Shown here in pieces: positions 43,974 through 52,118 of a stretch of 52,118 bases of DNA. This DNA is from Clostridiales bacterium (GTDB taxonomy: Bacteria > Bacillota > Clostridia > Lachnospirales > Lachnospiraceae). The notes beneath the pieces were generated by a model. The model did no database searches. It saw only the letters and a list, made by a program, of their open reading frames with translations, and was not told where the DNA came from. Each line of letters starts with the position of its first letter. The first letter of the stretch is position 1. The translations under genes and the position numbers were made by a program. The stretch lies in NCBI GenBank assembly GCA_018365455.1, contig JAGZJZ010000046.1, positions 1 to 52,118 on the forward strand, given 5' to 3'.

Positions 43974-45650
43974 TTATTTCTTCTTCCCCAGTGCCAAAGT
44001 CGCCGTAAAGAAACTGTAAAGCGCAGCTCCTGCCAAAGCACCCGCACCCAGAATAGTAAGAATCTGTTCATTATTCTTATTTGCTTTCACAATAAAGTAA
44101 CGGATGATCAAAGCTACAATAATCGTAACTCCATTCACGGTACTTCCAACCAGCAAACCGGTTGCGAACAGAATACCAATCTGTTTCTTGCCTCCGATAA
44201 ACTGAATCAATGCACCCGGGAATGCCCAGATAATCAGACATTTTGCTACCTCTGAGCTGGTACCTGCTTCAATCGTTGTGGCAAAGGTCTGTGCAACCGG
44301 TGCAAATAATCCCTGGTCAAAATATTTATGTGCTAAAATCGCAACCATGACAAATGCTACGGTAAATGCCAGGATTTCACTTAAGTACTGCTGCTTTCTG
44401 CCTGCCTTTTCCAGCTCCGGATCCGCTCCGTTTCCTCTTAATATGTATCCGCATTTCAGATCATATGCCATATCTGAAAATGCCGGTCCTGTTGCAGATG
44501 TATATCCTACCATAAGTGCCAGCGGTACAGGCGGGAATCCCAGAAGTAAACCTACCAGCAGGAAAATAAGAGCAGTTGCAAAACCGGGGAACCATCCGGA
44601 ATGCATTGCTGAAATACCAACGATCAGCTCGGATCCAATAGCTGCAAATGCCGCATAAATAACCCAGAGTACAAATTGTGGAAATGACATCTGTGTTACC
44701 AGTCCACTGATTACCGCCAGCAGCAATGCTACCACAAGGTATGCCACATATCCCATTCCGAGCGCCTGTTTCATCTGAGACATACTGGTGGTAAATTTAC
44801 CTGCGTTGCTGGCTTCTTTTCCTTTTTTCTTAAACAGCATCATTCCTACCTGAATGAGCGCAACAATTCCGGCACCGATCATAATTCCATGAGGCATGTA
44901 TTTCAGCAGTGCAACATTGTCGAAGCTGTATCCCTCTCCGAACAAATTACCGGCAATGACAAAGTCACGCTGAAACAGGTTCAAAGAAATTGCATTTGTC
45001 TTTACGATTCCAATTACAATACTGCCGGCTCCCAAAGCACCCATGGCAAAAAAGTCACCAAACCAGGATACACCCAGCAAATCCATAGGTATCCCAATCC
45101 ATTTTCCTACAATTCCGCCTGCTGCGCCTACGATCAGCAGCATTGCCTTTCTTCCTTTTTCCACAACCGCCAAAATTGCCTCGGCTGCTGCTACCCCGGG
45201 AGGCCACGCTCCGGTGGCAGGGAACATCTCCGTATCAAAGGTCTTATAAAGTATCGTTGCATCAATAATCGTTGCCAGAAATACACCGATCAGCATTGGG
45301 AACATCAGCTCCGGATGCCCCATAAGAACAGGAATACCAATTGGCAGTATTAAACTGTTGGCAGCTGAAAATGTCGCCCCTGAGATCGCTGTCTGGATCA
45401 GGTTCTGGCTATGTACATTCCGGTATTTCTGCAGCAGCTTAATGGGTATCCTGGATAGTATAATGGCAAACAGTGCTCCAATAATAGAAGTATTGGGCGT
45501 TACACCCGTTCTCACAATCAGCTCCAGCCCAATGATGGCACCAATCGCACACATAATCAGATTTAAGATCAGAATATGCGGGGAAAATGCTTTCGGGTGC
45601 TCTGATGCAGAAATCTTAACTTCTGTCTGCAGGTCTTTGTTGTCATTCAT
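43974..45650 (-). CDS. OPT-family oligopeptide transporter
   Basis: A 558-residue membrane protein with about fourteen to sixteen helices, of the OPT family that imports peptides or their derivatives with protons. The signature-like segments include TFSAANSLILPIGIPVLMG and PPGVAAAEAILAV, both rich in small residues. Start ATG 45650 follows AGGAGG at eight bases. It is divergent from the DUF1177-AroM-aminopeptidase-racemase genes, so it likely imports the peptide or unusual amino-acid conjugate those enzymes process. The substrate is not known. Confidence 0.88.
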   Translation of the reverse strand: MNDNKDLQTEVKISASEHPKAFSPHILILNLIMCAIGAIIGLELIVRTGVTPNTSIIGALFAIILSRIPIKLLQKYRNVHSQNLIQTAISGATFSAANSLILPIGIPVLMGHPELMFPMLIGVFLATIIDATILYKTFDTEMFPATGAWPPGVAAAEAILAVVEKGRKAMLLIVGAAGGIVGKWIGIPMDLLGVSWFGDFFAMGALGAGSIVIGIVKTNAISLNLFQRDFVIAGNLFGEGYSFDNVALLKYMPHGIMIGAGIVALIQVGMMLFKKKGKEASNAGKFTTSMSQMKQALGMGYVAYLVVALLLAVISGLVTQMSFPQFVLWVIYAAFAAIGSELIVGISAMHSGWFPGFATALIFLLVGLLLGFPPVPLALMVGYTSATGPAFSDMAYDLKCGYILRGNGADPELEKAGRKQQYLSEILAFTVAFVMVAILAHKYFDQGLFAPVAQTFATTIEAGTSSEVAKCLIIWAFPGALIQFIGGKKQIGILFATGLLVGSTVNGVTIIVALIIRYFIVKANKNNEQILTILGAGALAGAALYSFFTATLALGKKK

Positions 45651-45671
45651 AGTCTCTTCCTCCTTTTGTGT

Positions 45672-45705
45672 CTTTTGCACAATATATTATTAATAATTGC
45701 AAAAG
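45672..45705. promoter_or_regulatory. Inverted repeat and TGCACAATATA motif, copy 1
   Basis: CTTTTGCA and TGCAAAAG bracket an AT-rich core just upstream of the OPT gene. Inside is TGCACAATATA (45676-45686), which recurs at 45874-45884 in the same orientation. Likely operator for the locus regulator. Confidence 0.5.
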
Positions 45706-45863
45706 ATATTTCCTGTAAGATCCAAAACTTTACCGTTTTAAATCCCTGAATTAATTGCCATTATATTGATTTTTACAGCAATTGTCAAGTTGTTTTTATT
45801 AATTTTTCACAAATACTTTATTTTTATTTTACAAATAAGAAAATCAATTCCATTTTCTTTTCT

Positions 45864-45884
45864 TTGTGCTTAATGCACAATATA
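45864..45884. promoter_or_regulatory. Operator-like dyad and TGCACAATATA motif, copy 2
   Basis: TTGTGC (45864-45869) and GCACAA (45875-45880) are perfect arms around TTAAT, and the second arm is part of TGCACAATATA (45874-45884). It lies about 30 bases before the -35 box of the DUF1177 operon. Confidence 0.5.
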
Positions 45885-45912
45885 ATGGGATTTTTTTTGT
45901 TCACCAGATGTA

Positions 45913-45941
45913 TCGACTTTCCACTTTTTCAATGCTATACT
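45913..45941 (+). promoter_or_regulatory. Promoter for the DUF1177 operon
   Basis: TCGACT (45913-45918) and TATACT (45936-45941) are 17 bases apart. The weak -35 would suit an activator such as the PucR-like regulator, binding at the dyad just upstream. Confidence 0.45.
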
Positions 45942-45975
45942 TTTGTTAAATTTTCAGGAAAAGAGGTATAGCATT

Positions 45976-46914
45976 ATGTTGATGAAACAATTAATTGAAG
46001 CATTTGATATTTTAGACAGCAGTACCGTAACCGGCTGGGACGTGGCTGCTTATCTGCGGGGTATCCGTGGGGATGCCAATATTGAAGTATATGAATTAAA
46101 AGGACCGAAGGGGTCTACCGATATGGTAAAAGTCAGAATTCCGGGAACCAATGGCAAAACAAACGGAGGTACCGCTCCAACCATTGGTCTGCTGGGACGC
46201 CTTGGGGGAATCGGTGCACGTCCGGAACGTCTGGGATATGTGTCTGACGGTGACGGAGCCCTGGCTGTGACAGCCCTTGCTGCCAAACTATTAGATATGC
46301 AAAATAAAGGGGATTTCCTGGATGGGGATGTCTTCATTTCCACTCATATCTGTCCCGATGCCCCTACCGCTCCCCACAAACCCGTTCCTTTTATGGGCTC
46401 ACCGGTGGAAATGTCCCAGGTAAATCAGGAAGAAGTTTCTCCCGAACTGGATGCAATCTTATCCTGTGATACCACCAAAGGCAACCGTATGATCAATACC
46501 CGGGGATTTGCCATCTCTCCTACAGTCAAAGAAGGTTACATCCTGAAAGCTTCCGAAGATCTCCTGGAATTAATGCAGATCACCACCGGCAAACTACCCT
46601 ATGTCTTCCCGCTGTCCACCCAGGATATCACGCCATACGGCAATAACCTGCATCATATTAACAGTATCCTGCAGCCCGCCACCGCTACAGATGCCCCCGT
46701 AGTCGGCGTAGCCATCACCGCCGAAGTAATGGTACCCGGCTGTGCTACCGGCGCAAGTCATATCACAGATATCGAAGAAGCCGCACGCTTCATGCTGGAA
46801 GTTGCAAAAGCATTTACAAAGGGCGAATGTGAATTCTATGATAAAAAAGAATACGAATTAATTCAGTCTCTGTACGGTTCCATGAAACATATACAGACAC
46901 TGGGGCATGTTTGA
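45976..46914 (+). CDS. DUF1177 family protein
   Basis: A 312-residue protein with a central DGDVFISTHICPDAPTAPH segment (His, Cys, Asp and His could bind metal) and a glycine-rich PTIGLLGRLGGIGARPERLG before it. No signal peptide. DUF1177 is of unknown function and, to my recollection, is often near AroM, M29-type peptidases and transporters. ATG 45976 follows AGAGGT at eight bases. The stop codon lies inside a dispersed repeat copy. It is first in the plus-strand operon. Confidence 0.85.
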   Translation: MLMKQLIEAFDILDSSTVTGWDVAAYLRGIRGDANIEVYELKGPKGSTDMVKVRIPGTNGKTNGGTAPTIGLLGRLGGIGARPERLGYVSDGDGALAVTALAAKLLDMQNKGDFLDGDVFISTHICPDAPTAPHKPVPFMGSPVEMSQVNQEEVSPELDAILSCDTTKGNRMINTRGFAISPTVKEGYILKASEDLLELMQITTGKLPYVFPLSTQDITPYGNNLHHINSILQPATATDAPVVGVAITAEVMVPGCATGASHITDIEEAARFMLEVAKAFTKGECEFYDKKEYELIQSLYGSMKHIQTLGHV

Positions 46915-46963
46915 AAATTCATTCCCGCCATCTGCCCGCCCCACTTAGCGGCATATTTGCCCC
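46908..46963 (+). repeat. Dispersed ~55-bp repeat, copy B
   Basis: Shares TTCATTCCCGCCATCTGC with the copy at 13984. The repeat begins within the last two codons of the DUF1177 gene and supplies its stop codon. Further imperfect stems (ATTTGCCCC/GGGTCAAAT, to about 47037) fill the gap to aroM. Confidence 0.65.
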
Positions 46964-47101
46964 AAATTCAGGTTTCGCAGCCCGCTACGCGCCCTTTATT
47001 CGGGTCAAATCTCCCACAAAGTGTGACGCACAGCTGTCAGTAAGCAAAACAATAAACACAAGTACAGATCCGACAAACCTAACAGAAAGGATGTTGCAAA
47101 T

Positions 47102-47773
47102 ATGAAAATTGGGGCAATAACAATCGGTCAGGCACCCCGTGTTGACGTAACCGGTGATATTATGGACATTTTTCAGAGCAAAGCCGAATTATTGCAAGGC
47201 GGCGGCCTGGACGGTCTGACCCGTGAAGAAATAGAATCATTCAAACCAGAAGAAGGAGATTACGTATTAGTGTCACGTCTTACAGACGGAAGTTCCGTCA
47301 CTTTTGCAGAGCGGCATATTCTGCCCCGGCTGCAGCAGCGGATCTATGATCTGGAAGCACAGGGTGTAAAGTTTATTATGTTTTTCTGCACAGGAGATTT
47401 CCCGGATAACTTTCAATCCAAAGTACCTCTTATTTTTCCGTGCAAAATATTAAATCATATCGTCCCTCTGCTGACGAAAACATCAAATATCATCACAGTA
47501 ACACCTTCTCCTCTGCAGGTAACGCAATGCGAGAAAAAGTGGAATCAATATGTGAACCAGGTCACTTCCATTCCCGCATCTCCATACGGTGACTGGACGT
47601 CATTAGAGGCAGCAGCATATAAAATCAAGAATATGGATGGTGATCTGGTAGTTTTAGACTGCATTGGATATACCCAGGAAATGAAAGAGATGTTTGCGAA
47701 GATCACAGGCAAAATGATTGTTCTGTCACGTACCATCCTTGCACGGGTTGTATCCGAACTGACGGATATCTGA
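47102..47773 (+). CDS. AroM family protein
   Basis: A 223-residue soluble protein. The N terminus MKIGAITIGQAPRVDV is the hallmark of AroM, and FCTGDFP in the middle holds a Cys in a position like that of Asp/Glu racemase-fold proteins. AroM of E. coli is named for its aro regulon but has no proven activity. A racemase-like or isomerase-like role is suggested only by this resemblance. It lies between DUF1177 and the aminopeptidase gene, separated from both by repeat-filled gaps. ATG follows AGAAAGGA. Confidence 0.85.
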   Translation: MKIGAITIGQAPRVDVTGDIMDIFQSKAELLQGGGLDGLTREEIESFKPEEGDYVLVSRLTDGSSVTFAERHILPRLQQRIYDLEAQGVKFIMFFCTGDFPDNFQSKVPLIFPCKILNHIVPLLTKTSNIITVTPSPLQVTQCEKKWNQYVNQVTSIPASPYGDWTSLEAAAYKIKNMDGDLVVLDCIGYTQEMKEMFAKITGKMIVLSRTILARVVSELTDI

Positions 47774-47832
47774 CCCGCAGGAATCAATTTTCAAACCCGC
47801 TCCGGCACTGGCAACGTAATTTAAGATTTTCC

Positions 47833-47998
47833 TAGTACTCCATCCAGCCAGAAACCCTACTGACAGTGCTGATTATTTTGTCAGTCTGCAAGGCGGCGGA
47901 TGGAAGCGGAGTTGGTTCCTCCGCTGACTGACGACAACGCGGCAGATGGCAAAATAGGCAGTGCTGTCAGTAGGGTTTCTAGCCGGATGGAGCACTAA
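47833..47998. repeat. 166-bp long inverted repeat (MITE-like hairpin)
   Basis: Arms of about 50 bases (from 47833 and up to 47998) match with about eight changes, almost all transitions that keep G-U pairing. The stem extends inward through TTTTG and TCTGC/GCAGA. The loop has an AGCGGAG/CTCCGCT stem. The inner GCGGCAGATGGC resembles, in reverse, the core of the 55-bp dispersed repeat. No transposase is present. Confidence 0.8.
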
Positions 47999-48062
47999 CA
48001 CTGTTCAAACTTTCAATTGTTGCAGTACGCAGAACTGTCTGTTGTATGCAGGAGGTATAATT

Positions 48063-49007
48063 ATGAGTTTAAAAGATAACGCAAAAAAAATATTAATGAG
48101 CTGTCTGGATGCCAAACCGGAAGAGACGGTGCTGATTGTTACCGACAATTCCCGTTTTCTCATTGGGCAGGCACTTTATGAAGCTGCAAATGAGCTGGGC
48201 TGCGAATCAATGTTTCTTACGATGAAAGAACGCACCGTATCCGGCGAAGAGCCTCCAAAAGCCGTCTCAGAAGCGATGAAATGGGCTGATATTGTAATCT
48301 GCCCCACTGCCAAATCCCTGACCCATACCAATGCCAGGATTGGTGCGGTAAAAAATAATGCCCGGGTTGCTACTATGCCCGGCATTACAGAAGCTATGTT
48401 TGAAAATGGTGCCATGACTGCGGATTACGCTGCCGTAGAGCGCCTGACAGAAAAAGTCTCACGGCTGTTAGACCATGCCTCATTTGCCCGCATAGAAAAA
48501 GACGGCTGCACTCTGGTCATGGATCTGAGAGATCGAAACGGCGTAAGAAGTCCGGGGGTCTACAAAAATCCGGGAGAAAGCGGGAATCTGCCATCTGGAG
48601 AAGCTTATATTGCACCACAGGAAAACAGTTCTGAAGGAGAAATGATCATTGACGGCTCCATGGTTGGAATCGGTAAGCTGGACTCTCCTCTGCACGTGAA
48701 AATAAAGAACGGGAAAGTCCGGGAAATTACCGGCGAAAAAAGCGAACTGCTTTCCATATTATTAGAGAATGATAACAATGCCACACTCGGTGAACTGGGC
48801 ATCGGAACGAATGAAAAGGCAATCCTAAGCGGGATTATTCTGGAAGATGAAAAGGTATTTGGCACGGTTCACATCGCCTTTGGCACGAATACCTCCTTTG
48901 GAGGAACGAATAAGGCAGACTGCCATATGGACGGCATTATTTTAAAGCCAACTCTGTACCTGGATGATATCTTGGTAATCAAAGATGGTAAATTTATTAT
49001 TTCCTGA
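48063..49007 (+). CDS. M29-type aminopeptidase
   Basis: A 314-residue protein of the M29 metalloaminopeptidase family, shorter than the usual 400 residues because the N-terminal domain is reduced. Metal-ligand positions look intact: Glu in SGEAYIAP, Glu in LGELGIGTN, His in VHIAFGTN and His and Asp in CHMDGII. It should release N-terminal residues from short peptides in the cytoplasm. Start ATG 48063 follows AGGAGG; the reading further upstream lies inside the long inverted repeat and is rejected. Downstream by 61 bases is the racemase gene. Confidence 0.88.
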   Translation: MSLKDNAKKILMSCLDAKPEETVLIVTDNSRFLIGQALYEAANELGCESMFLTMKERTVSGEEPPKAVSEAMKWADIVICPTAKSLTHTNARIGAVKNNARVATMPGITEAMFENGAMTADYAAVERLTEKVSRLLDHASFARIEKDGCTLVMDLRDRNGVRSPGVYKNPGESGNLPSGEAYIAPQENSSEGEMIIDGSMVGIGKLDSPLHVKIKNGKVREITGEKSELLSILLENDNNATLGELGIGTNEKAILSGIILEDEKVFGTVHIAFGTNTSFGGTNKADCHMDGIILKPTLYLDDILVIKDGKFIIS

Positions 49008-49068
49008 CAAATCGTTTCTAACTGCTAATTAAAGAACAACACATACTCGGGCTATTGAGGGGGACAAA

Positions 49069-49725
49069 ATGAAAAAGAAGTTTAAAATTGGTCTGATACG
49101 GGTTCTCACAACTGATAATGAAGAACTCATGAATATACATGGCCGCATCATAGAAGATAATTTTCCCGGGCTGATGGTAGAATCAAAATGTATTCCCGGT
49201 CAGCCAGAAGGGATCCACAGCCATGAACTGGAACAAACCGCAATTCCCAAAATAGTGGAAACGGCAAAAAGTTTCCATGAACCGGATATGATAATTGTAA
49301 GCTGTGCCGATGACCCTGGTGTAGCGGAAATCAGAGAGGCACTCCCCGGCATCCCCGTAACCGGGGGAGGGGAAACCACAGCTGCTCTCGCCACAAAATA
49401 CGGTGACAAAGTTGCAATCCTGGGTATCGTGGACTATGCTCCCAAAGCGTACCTGCGTATGATTCCGGAAAAATTAATTGCCGTGGAAAGACCGGACGGC
49501 GTCAACAGTACCCTGGATCTCATGACCGATAAGGGTCGTGCCGCCTGCATGGAAACAGCTTGGAAAATCAAAAAAATGGGCGCCCAGGTCATCGCCCTTG
49601 GCTGCACCGGACTGACCACCATCGGCATTGCGAAAGAAATCGAAAAAGAAACAGGGCTCCCGGTTATCGATCCGGTTCTGGCGGAAGGCCTGTTTGCCTG
49701 GTTCGAGATGCTGCGCCGGGAATGA
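49069..49725 (+). CDS. Asp/Glu/hydantoin racemase family protein
   Basis: A 218-residue PLP-independent racemase-fold protein. The two catalytic Cys positions are in VSCADDPGV (about residue 79) and LGCTGLTT (about 181), as in aspartate/glutamate and hydantoin racemases. Substrate could be a D- or L-amino acid or a hydantoin. With the M29 peptidase and the OPT transporter it suggests use of peptides containing unusual stereochemistry or cyclised residues. ATG follows GAGGGGG. Confidence 0.88.
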   Translation: MKKKFKIGLIRVLTTDNEELMNIHGRIIEDNFPGLMVESKCIPGQPEGIHSHELEQTAIPKIVETAKSFHEPDMIIVSCADDPGVAEIREALPGIPVTGGGETTAALATKYGDKVAILGIVDYAPKAYLRMIPEKLIAVERPDGVNSTLDLMTDKGRAACMETAWKIKKMGAQVIALGCTGLTTIGIAKEIEKETGLPVIDPVLAEGLFAWFEMLRRE

Positions 49726-49760
49726 CGCATACTGATACCGCCTATGACATACATAATTTC

Positions 49761-50984
49761 TTAGATATAATGGCGCATCTTCAGTGCCAGCCCCAATTTA
49801 AAGAGATTATCGCTGTCATCCAGGCTGTAGCCGCAAAGGCTCTCTATTTTCTTAATCCGGTATGCAAGTGTGTTACGGTGCAGAAAGAGAGCCTCTGCAG
49901 TGGTATTGCGAACACCCATATGGGCAATTAACGTTTCCAGTGTTTCCAGAAGATGTCCTTCATTTTTCCGGTCATATTCCAGGAGCTGGCTTAGCATCCC
50001 ATTGGTATACTCTTTGTAAAATGGATCCTTACAGATACGCTTTAACGCCTGTTCAAAACGGATCTCTTCAATGTACATAATTCCAGCGTTTCGTTGATGG
50101 CGCCCAATGGATATGGCATCTCTTGCCTCTTCATAGAGTTTTCCCAGATCGATGAACTGCTCTGCCACGGAAGATAATCCAACCGATACCCGAAGTCCTC
50201 CCTTATCATGAATCCTCTGGGTGATTTCTGCAAATACCTGTTTCAGCAAATCCACGGTATAGGTTTGGGAAATAATACAGGTAAAACTGTCATTTTTATT
50301 CACCACTGTGCATTTTACCTGTTTCCTGCCCACTGATTCTTTAATCAAGTTAATAACGGCATCTTTTGTATTCTGGATTTCTTCTTCATTTTTATTCTGG
50401 ATATAGGATTCAAAATCATCAATATCCATAACGGCAAGACGAAAAGGCGGTTTCGTCCAGTTCAGAGCATTGGCTCTGTTATCCGCCTCATCGGGAATTT
50501 TAATATTTCCCGTCAGAATATCTACAAAAAGGTTATTATCCATAACCTGGGTACTGTATTCAAACAGTTTCAATTTGGTAAACTCCAGCAAATTATTCTG
50601 TTTTTCCACAATTGCCACCATGATCGGATAGCTAAGTTCAATGAAGGGCAGGTCATCCGGCATCAGGATCAGCGGAAAGTCCAGCTGTTTCGCCAGTTTC
50701 ACCACTGTTTCTGGGAAACTTTCCATAAATCTGGACTTAATTGCAAGTGCTGCCGCATCTTTTTCATTCAGAGCCTTAACGAGACTGCACAATTTATCTG
50801 CATCATCCCGAAATGCATAACCGGTTGTAATATAAAAGATATTTTTGCGAATCCATGGTTCGATATCCGGCTGTTCAATGGAATCTATGAAGGAAACATC
50901 TCTTGAGAATCCTTTTTCTCCTGCCAGCAGCCTGCAGCCAAGCCTGGAAGCAATCTCATAAGCCTGTGCAACGGTAATAGCCAT
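49761..50984 (-). CDS. PucR-family transcriptional regulator
   Basis: A 407-residue activator with a PucR N-terminal ligand domain (about 8-125), a GGDEF-like middle (about 170-290) and a C-terminal HTH (about 340-400, with NTTAEALFLHRNTLAYRIKKIE as the DNA-binding helix pair; positions about 351-372). PucR-type proteins control purine, GABA or other nitrogen catabolism. It is convergent with the racemase gene and presumably governs this cluster through the motifs near 45.7-45.9 kb. Confidence 0.9.
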   Translation of the reverse strand: MAITVAQAYEIASRLGCRLLAGEKGFSRDVSFIDSIEQPDIEPWIRKNIFYITTGYAFRDDADKLCSLVKALNEKDAAALAIKSRFMESFPETVVKLAKQLDFPLILMPDDLPFIELSYPIMVAIVEKQNNLLEFTKLKLFEYSTQVMDNNLFVDILTGNIKIPDEADNRANALNWTKPPFRLAVMDIDDFESYIQNKNEEEIQNTKDAVINLIKESVGRKQVKCTVVNKNDSFTCIISQTYTVDLLKQVFAEITQRIHDKGGLRVSVGLSSVAEQFIDLGKLYEEARDAISIGRHQRNAGIMYIEEIRFEQALKRICKDPFYKEYTNGMLSQLLEYDRKNEGHLLETLETLIAHMGVRNTTAEALFLHRNTLAYRIKKIESLCGYSLDDSDNLFKLGLALKMRHYI

Positions 50985-51023
50985 ACTACACCACCTTTTT
51001 CTTTTAATGTTACTTTTACATAT

Positions 51024-51067
51024 CTATCCCCCTGAATAGTGCAAGCTGGCTTGTGCTATTCCTTAAT
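51024..51067 (+). repeat. Conserved hairpin repeat, copy 2
   Basis: Stem 51034-51045 with 51050-51061, loop CTGG, same flanks as copy 1 (97-140). It lies in the gap before the nitroreductase gene. Stem changes relative to copy 1 keep pairing as G-U on the plus strand only. Confidence 0.7.
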
Positions 51068-51162
51068 GAGTTGTTTGAGAAGATTTTTATTTCGAACTTT
51101 ATACCCTTTATTATAACAAGAAAACCTGGGTTTTCCCAGACTTTTTTACAAAGGAGGTCTCC

Positions 51163-51717
51163 ATGACTGATGATTTATTAACTTTAATCAAATCCCGGCG
51201 CAGCTGCAGGCATTTTCAGGATAAAGCAGTTCCCGTCCACCTCTTGGAAACGCTCATAGACGCAGGGCGTTTTGCGCCCTCCGCCAGCAATGTACAGGCA
51301 TGGAAATTCTGTCTGATCACCGACCCGGACCTGGTGCGAAAAGTCGACCTCTTCAGCCCCGGCTTAAGCGGCAAACCGCCCGTAATCCTTGCCATCTGCT
51401 CAGACCGTGATTATGCCGGAAAGCGGGGCGGAATAGCGGGAGGTGAAATACTGGCAACCATAGACGCTTCCATGGCAGCAGAAAATATCATGCTGGAAGC
51501 AGTTTCTCTTGGACTTGGAACCTGCGCCATCAAATCTTTTCATAATGCTGTTGTCCGTAAGCTTTTAAATCTGCCCCCGAAAATCGAAATAGAACTTCTG
51601 CTAACCATCGGCTACCCGGATTCTGATCCCCACATCCCCAAGCGAAAGCCCCTGGAAGAAATTTTATTTTACAACAAATGGAAGGAGGACAACATCAATG
51701 ATGAATCCAATCAATAA
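51163..51717 (+). CDS. Nitroreductase family protein
   Basis: A 184-residue FMN-dependent oxidoreductase. The N-terminal SRRSCRHFQDKAV and FAPSASNVQAWKF (FMN phosphate and ring contacts) and the later LGLGTCAIKSF are typical. Likely reduces nitro compounds or quinones with NAD(P)H; the physiological substrate is open. The ATG follows AAGGAGG. Its last 20 bases overlap the next gene, implying coupling. Confidence 0.9.
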   Translation: MTDDLLTLIKSRRSCRHFQDKAVPVHLLETLIDAGRFAPSASNVQAWKFCLITDPDLVRKVDLFSPGLSGKPPVILAICSDRDYAGKRGGIAGGEILATIDASMAAENIMLEAVSLGLGTCAIKSFHNAVVRKLLNLPPKIEIELLLTIGYPDSDPHIPKRKPLEEILFYNKWKEDNINDESNQ

Positions 51718-51982
51718 TGAACAATGTTTTGAATTATTAGTATATCTGGTATCTAGTGCTGCAGGGCTTAAAAAAGAGCCGCATATTTACGGCTCACTCC
51801 GGCTGATTGAGGCCTCCAGGCAACTGGGGCAGATTCTGGCTGACTCAGATGAAACAAAAAGAGCTGCTTTGACTGAATTGGTAGAAACCATTGAGCGCAG
51901 CAAAAATAAATGCATGACAGACCAGGATGCTTTTTATGAAATGTTAGATGAAGCATCGCTGAAACTGGTGGACTGCTGCTAG
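51698..51982 (+). CDS. Small helical protein, DUF6092-like
   Basis: A 94-residue helical protein overlapping the nitroreductase gene by 20 bases, with AGGAGG nine bases before the first of two adjacent ATG codons. The YLVSSAAGLKKEPHIYGSLR segment recalls DUF6092, whose members I remember as about 100 residues and next to oxidoreductases. Function unknown. The end ELVD-type stretch has two Cys at the C terminus. Confidence 0.6.
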   Translation: MMNPINNEQCFELLVYLVSSAAGLKKEPHIYGSLRLIEASRQLGQILADSDETKRAALTELVETIERSKNKCMTDQDAFYEMLDEASLKLVDCC

Positions 51983-52118
51983 AGCGTGTTTGACATTTGC
52001 TTTCTGGCAGCTGTGCGTCCTAGTACCTTGACAAAGTTATATAGTATATCGTACTGATTAATACACAACTGGATAAAGATGCTTAAGTTTTATTCTTGCA
52101 TCCTCTGTCCGAAATTGC

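Noticed and set aside
47961..48062. 34-residue N-terminal extension of the M29 aminopeptidase
   Set aside because: It would be encoded by the right arm of the long inverted repeat and lacks a ribosome binding site; ATG 48063 has AGGAGG.
1..52118. CRISPR array, prophage, integron or insertion sequence
   Set aside because: No regularly spaced identical repeats, transposase, integrase or phage structural genes were seen; only small dispersed hairpins.

Overview
The window is about 52 kb of chromosome from a strictly anaerobic, low-to-mid GC Bacillota, most likely a Lachnospiraceae (Clostridia) member. The case rests on strong AGGAGG ribosome binding sites with frequent TTG starts, rubrerythrin, a non-pyrrolysine corrinoid-methyltransferase homologue, several MATE pumps, YjdF, DUF3006-like and DUF6179/6323-type proteins, and small dispersed hairpin repeats. 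Genus cannot be fixed from the sequence. There are no rRNA or tRNA genes, phage, insertion sequences or CRISPR arrays.

Layout. 1-445: structured intergenic region with a hairpin that recurs near 51.05 kb. 446-2066: DUF6323/DUF6179-type pair. 2154-7262: a small barrel-like protein, an NCS2-like permease and an MtmB-family methyltransferase homologue (minus) divergent from adenine deaminase (plus), with the two promoters apparently sharing one -35 hexamer. 7375-12425: a large secreted papain-type peptidase and an aldo/keto reductase. 12587-16783: cell-wall genes murF, ddl and an L,D-transpeptidase. 16999-20165: aminotransferase, small zincin, aldehyde dehydrogenase. 20363-21947: DUF3006-like small protein and a MATE pump, divergent from the dehydrogenase through a symmetric two-site operator. 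22040-22999: serine acetyltransferase. 23113-28163: response regulator, histidine kinase, ABC ATPase and FtsX-type permease. 28230-32719: MATE pump, Cu/Zn-SOD-like protein, nicotinamidase-like hydrolase, PHP phosphoesterase, rubrerythrin. 32856-34995: small ABC transporter and YjdF with a probable yjdF riboswitch. 35372-39502: BlaI/BlaR1-like pair with twin operators, then a MATE pump behind a terminator-type leader resembling a guanidine-IV (mepA) riboswitch. 39477-43912: XRE regulator with deformylase, pentapeptide protein, OLD-family nuclease, MerR regulator. 43974-50984: OPT transporter, DUF1177, AroM, M29 aminopeptidase, Asp/Glu racemase and a PucR regulator, which look like one peptide or unusual amino-acid utilisation locus. 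51163-51982: nitroreductase and a DUF6092-like protein.

Two regions are the best candidates for undescribed biology. One is the MtmB-like/NCS2 permease/adenine deaminase locus: the methyltransferase fold is kept but the pyrrolysine position and two acidic active-site positions appear to be leucines, and the genomic partners are purine-type rather than corrinoid proteins. The other is the OPT-DUF1177-AroM-M29-racemase-PucR cluster, whose intergenic region carries a repeated operator-like motif. Several RNA-level controls are also visible (yjdF-type leader with an exact anti-Shine-Dalgarno, MATE leader attenuator, dispersed hairpins). All family assignments come from reading the sequence and memory of families; no database search was run.
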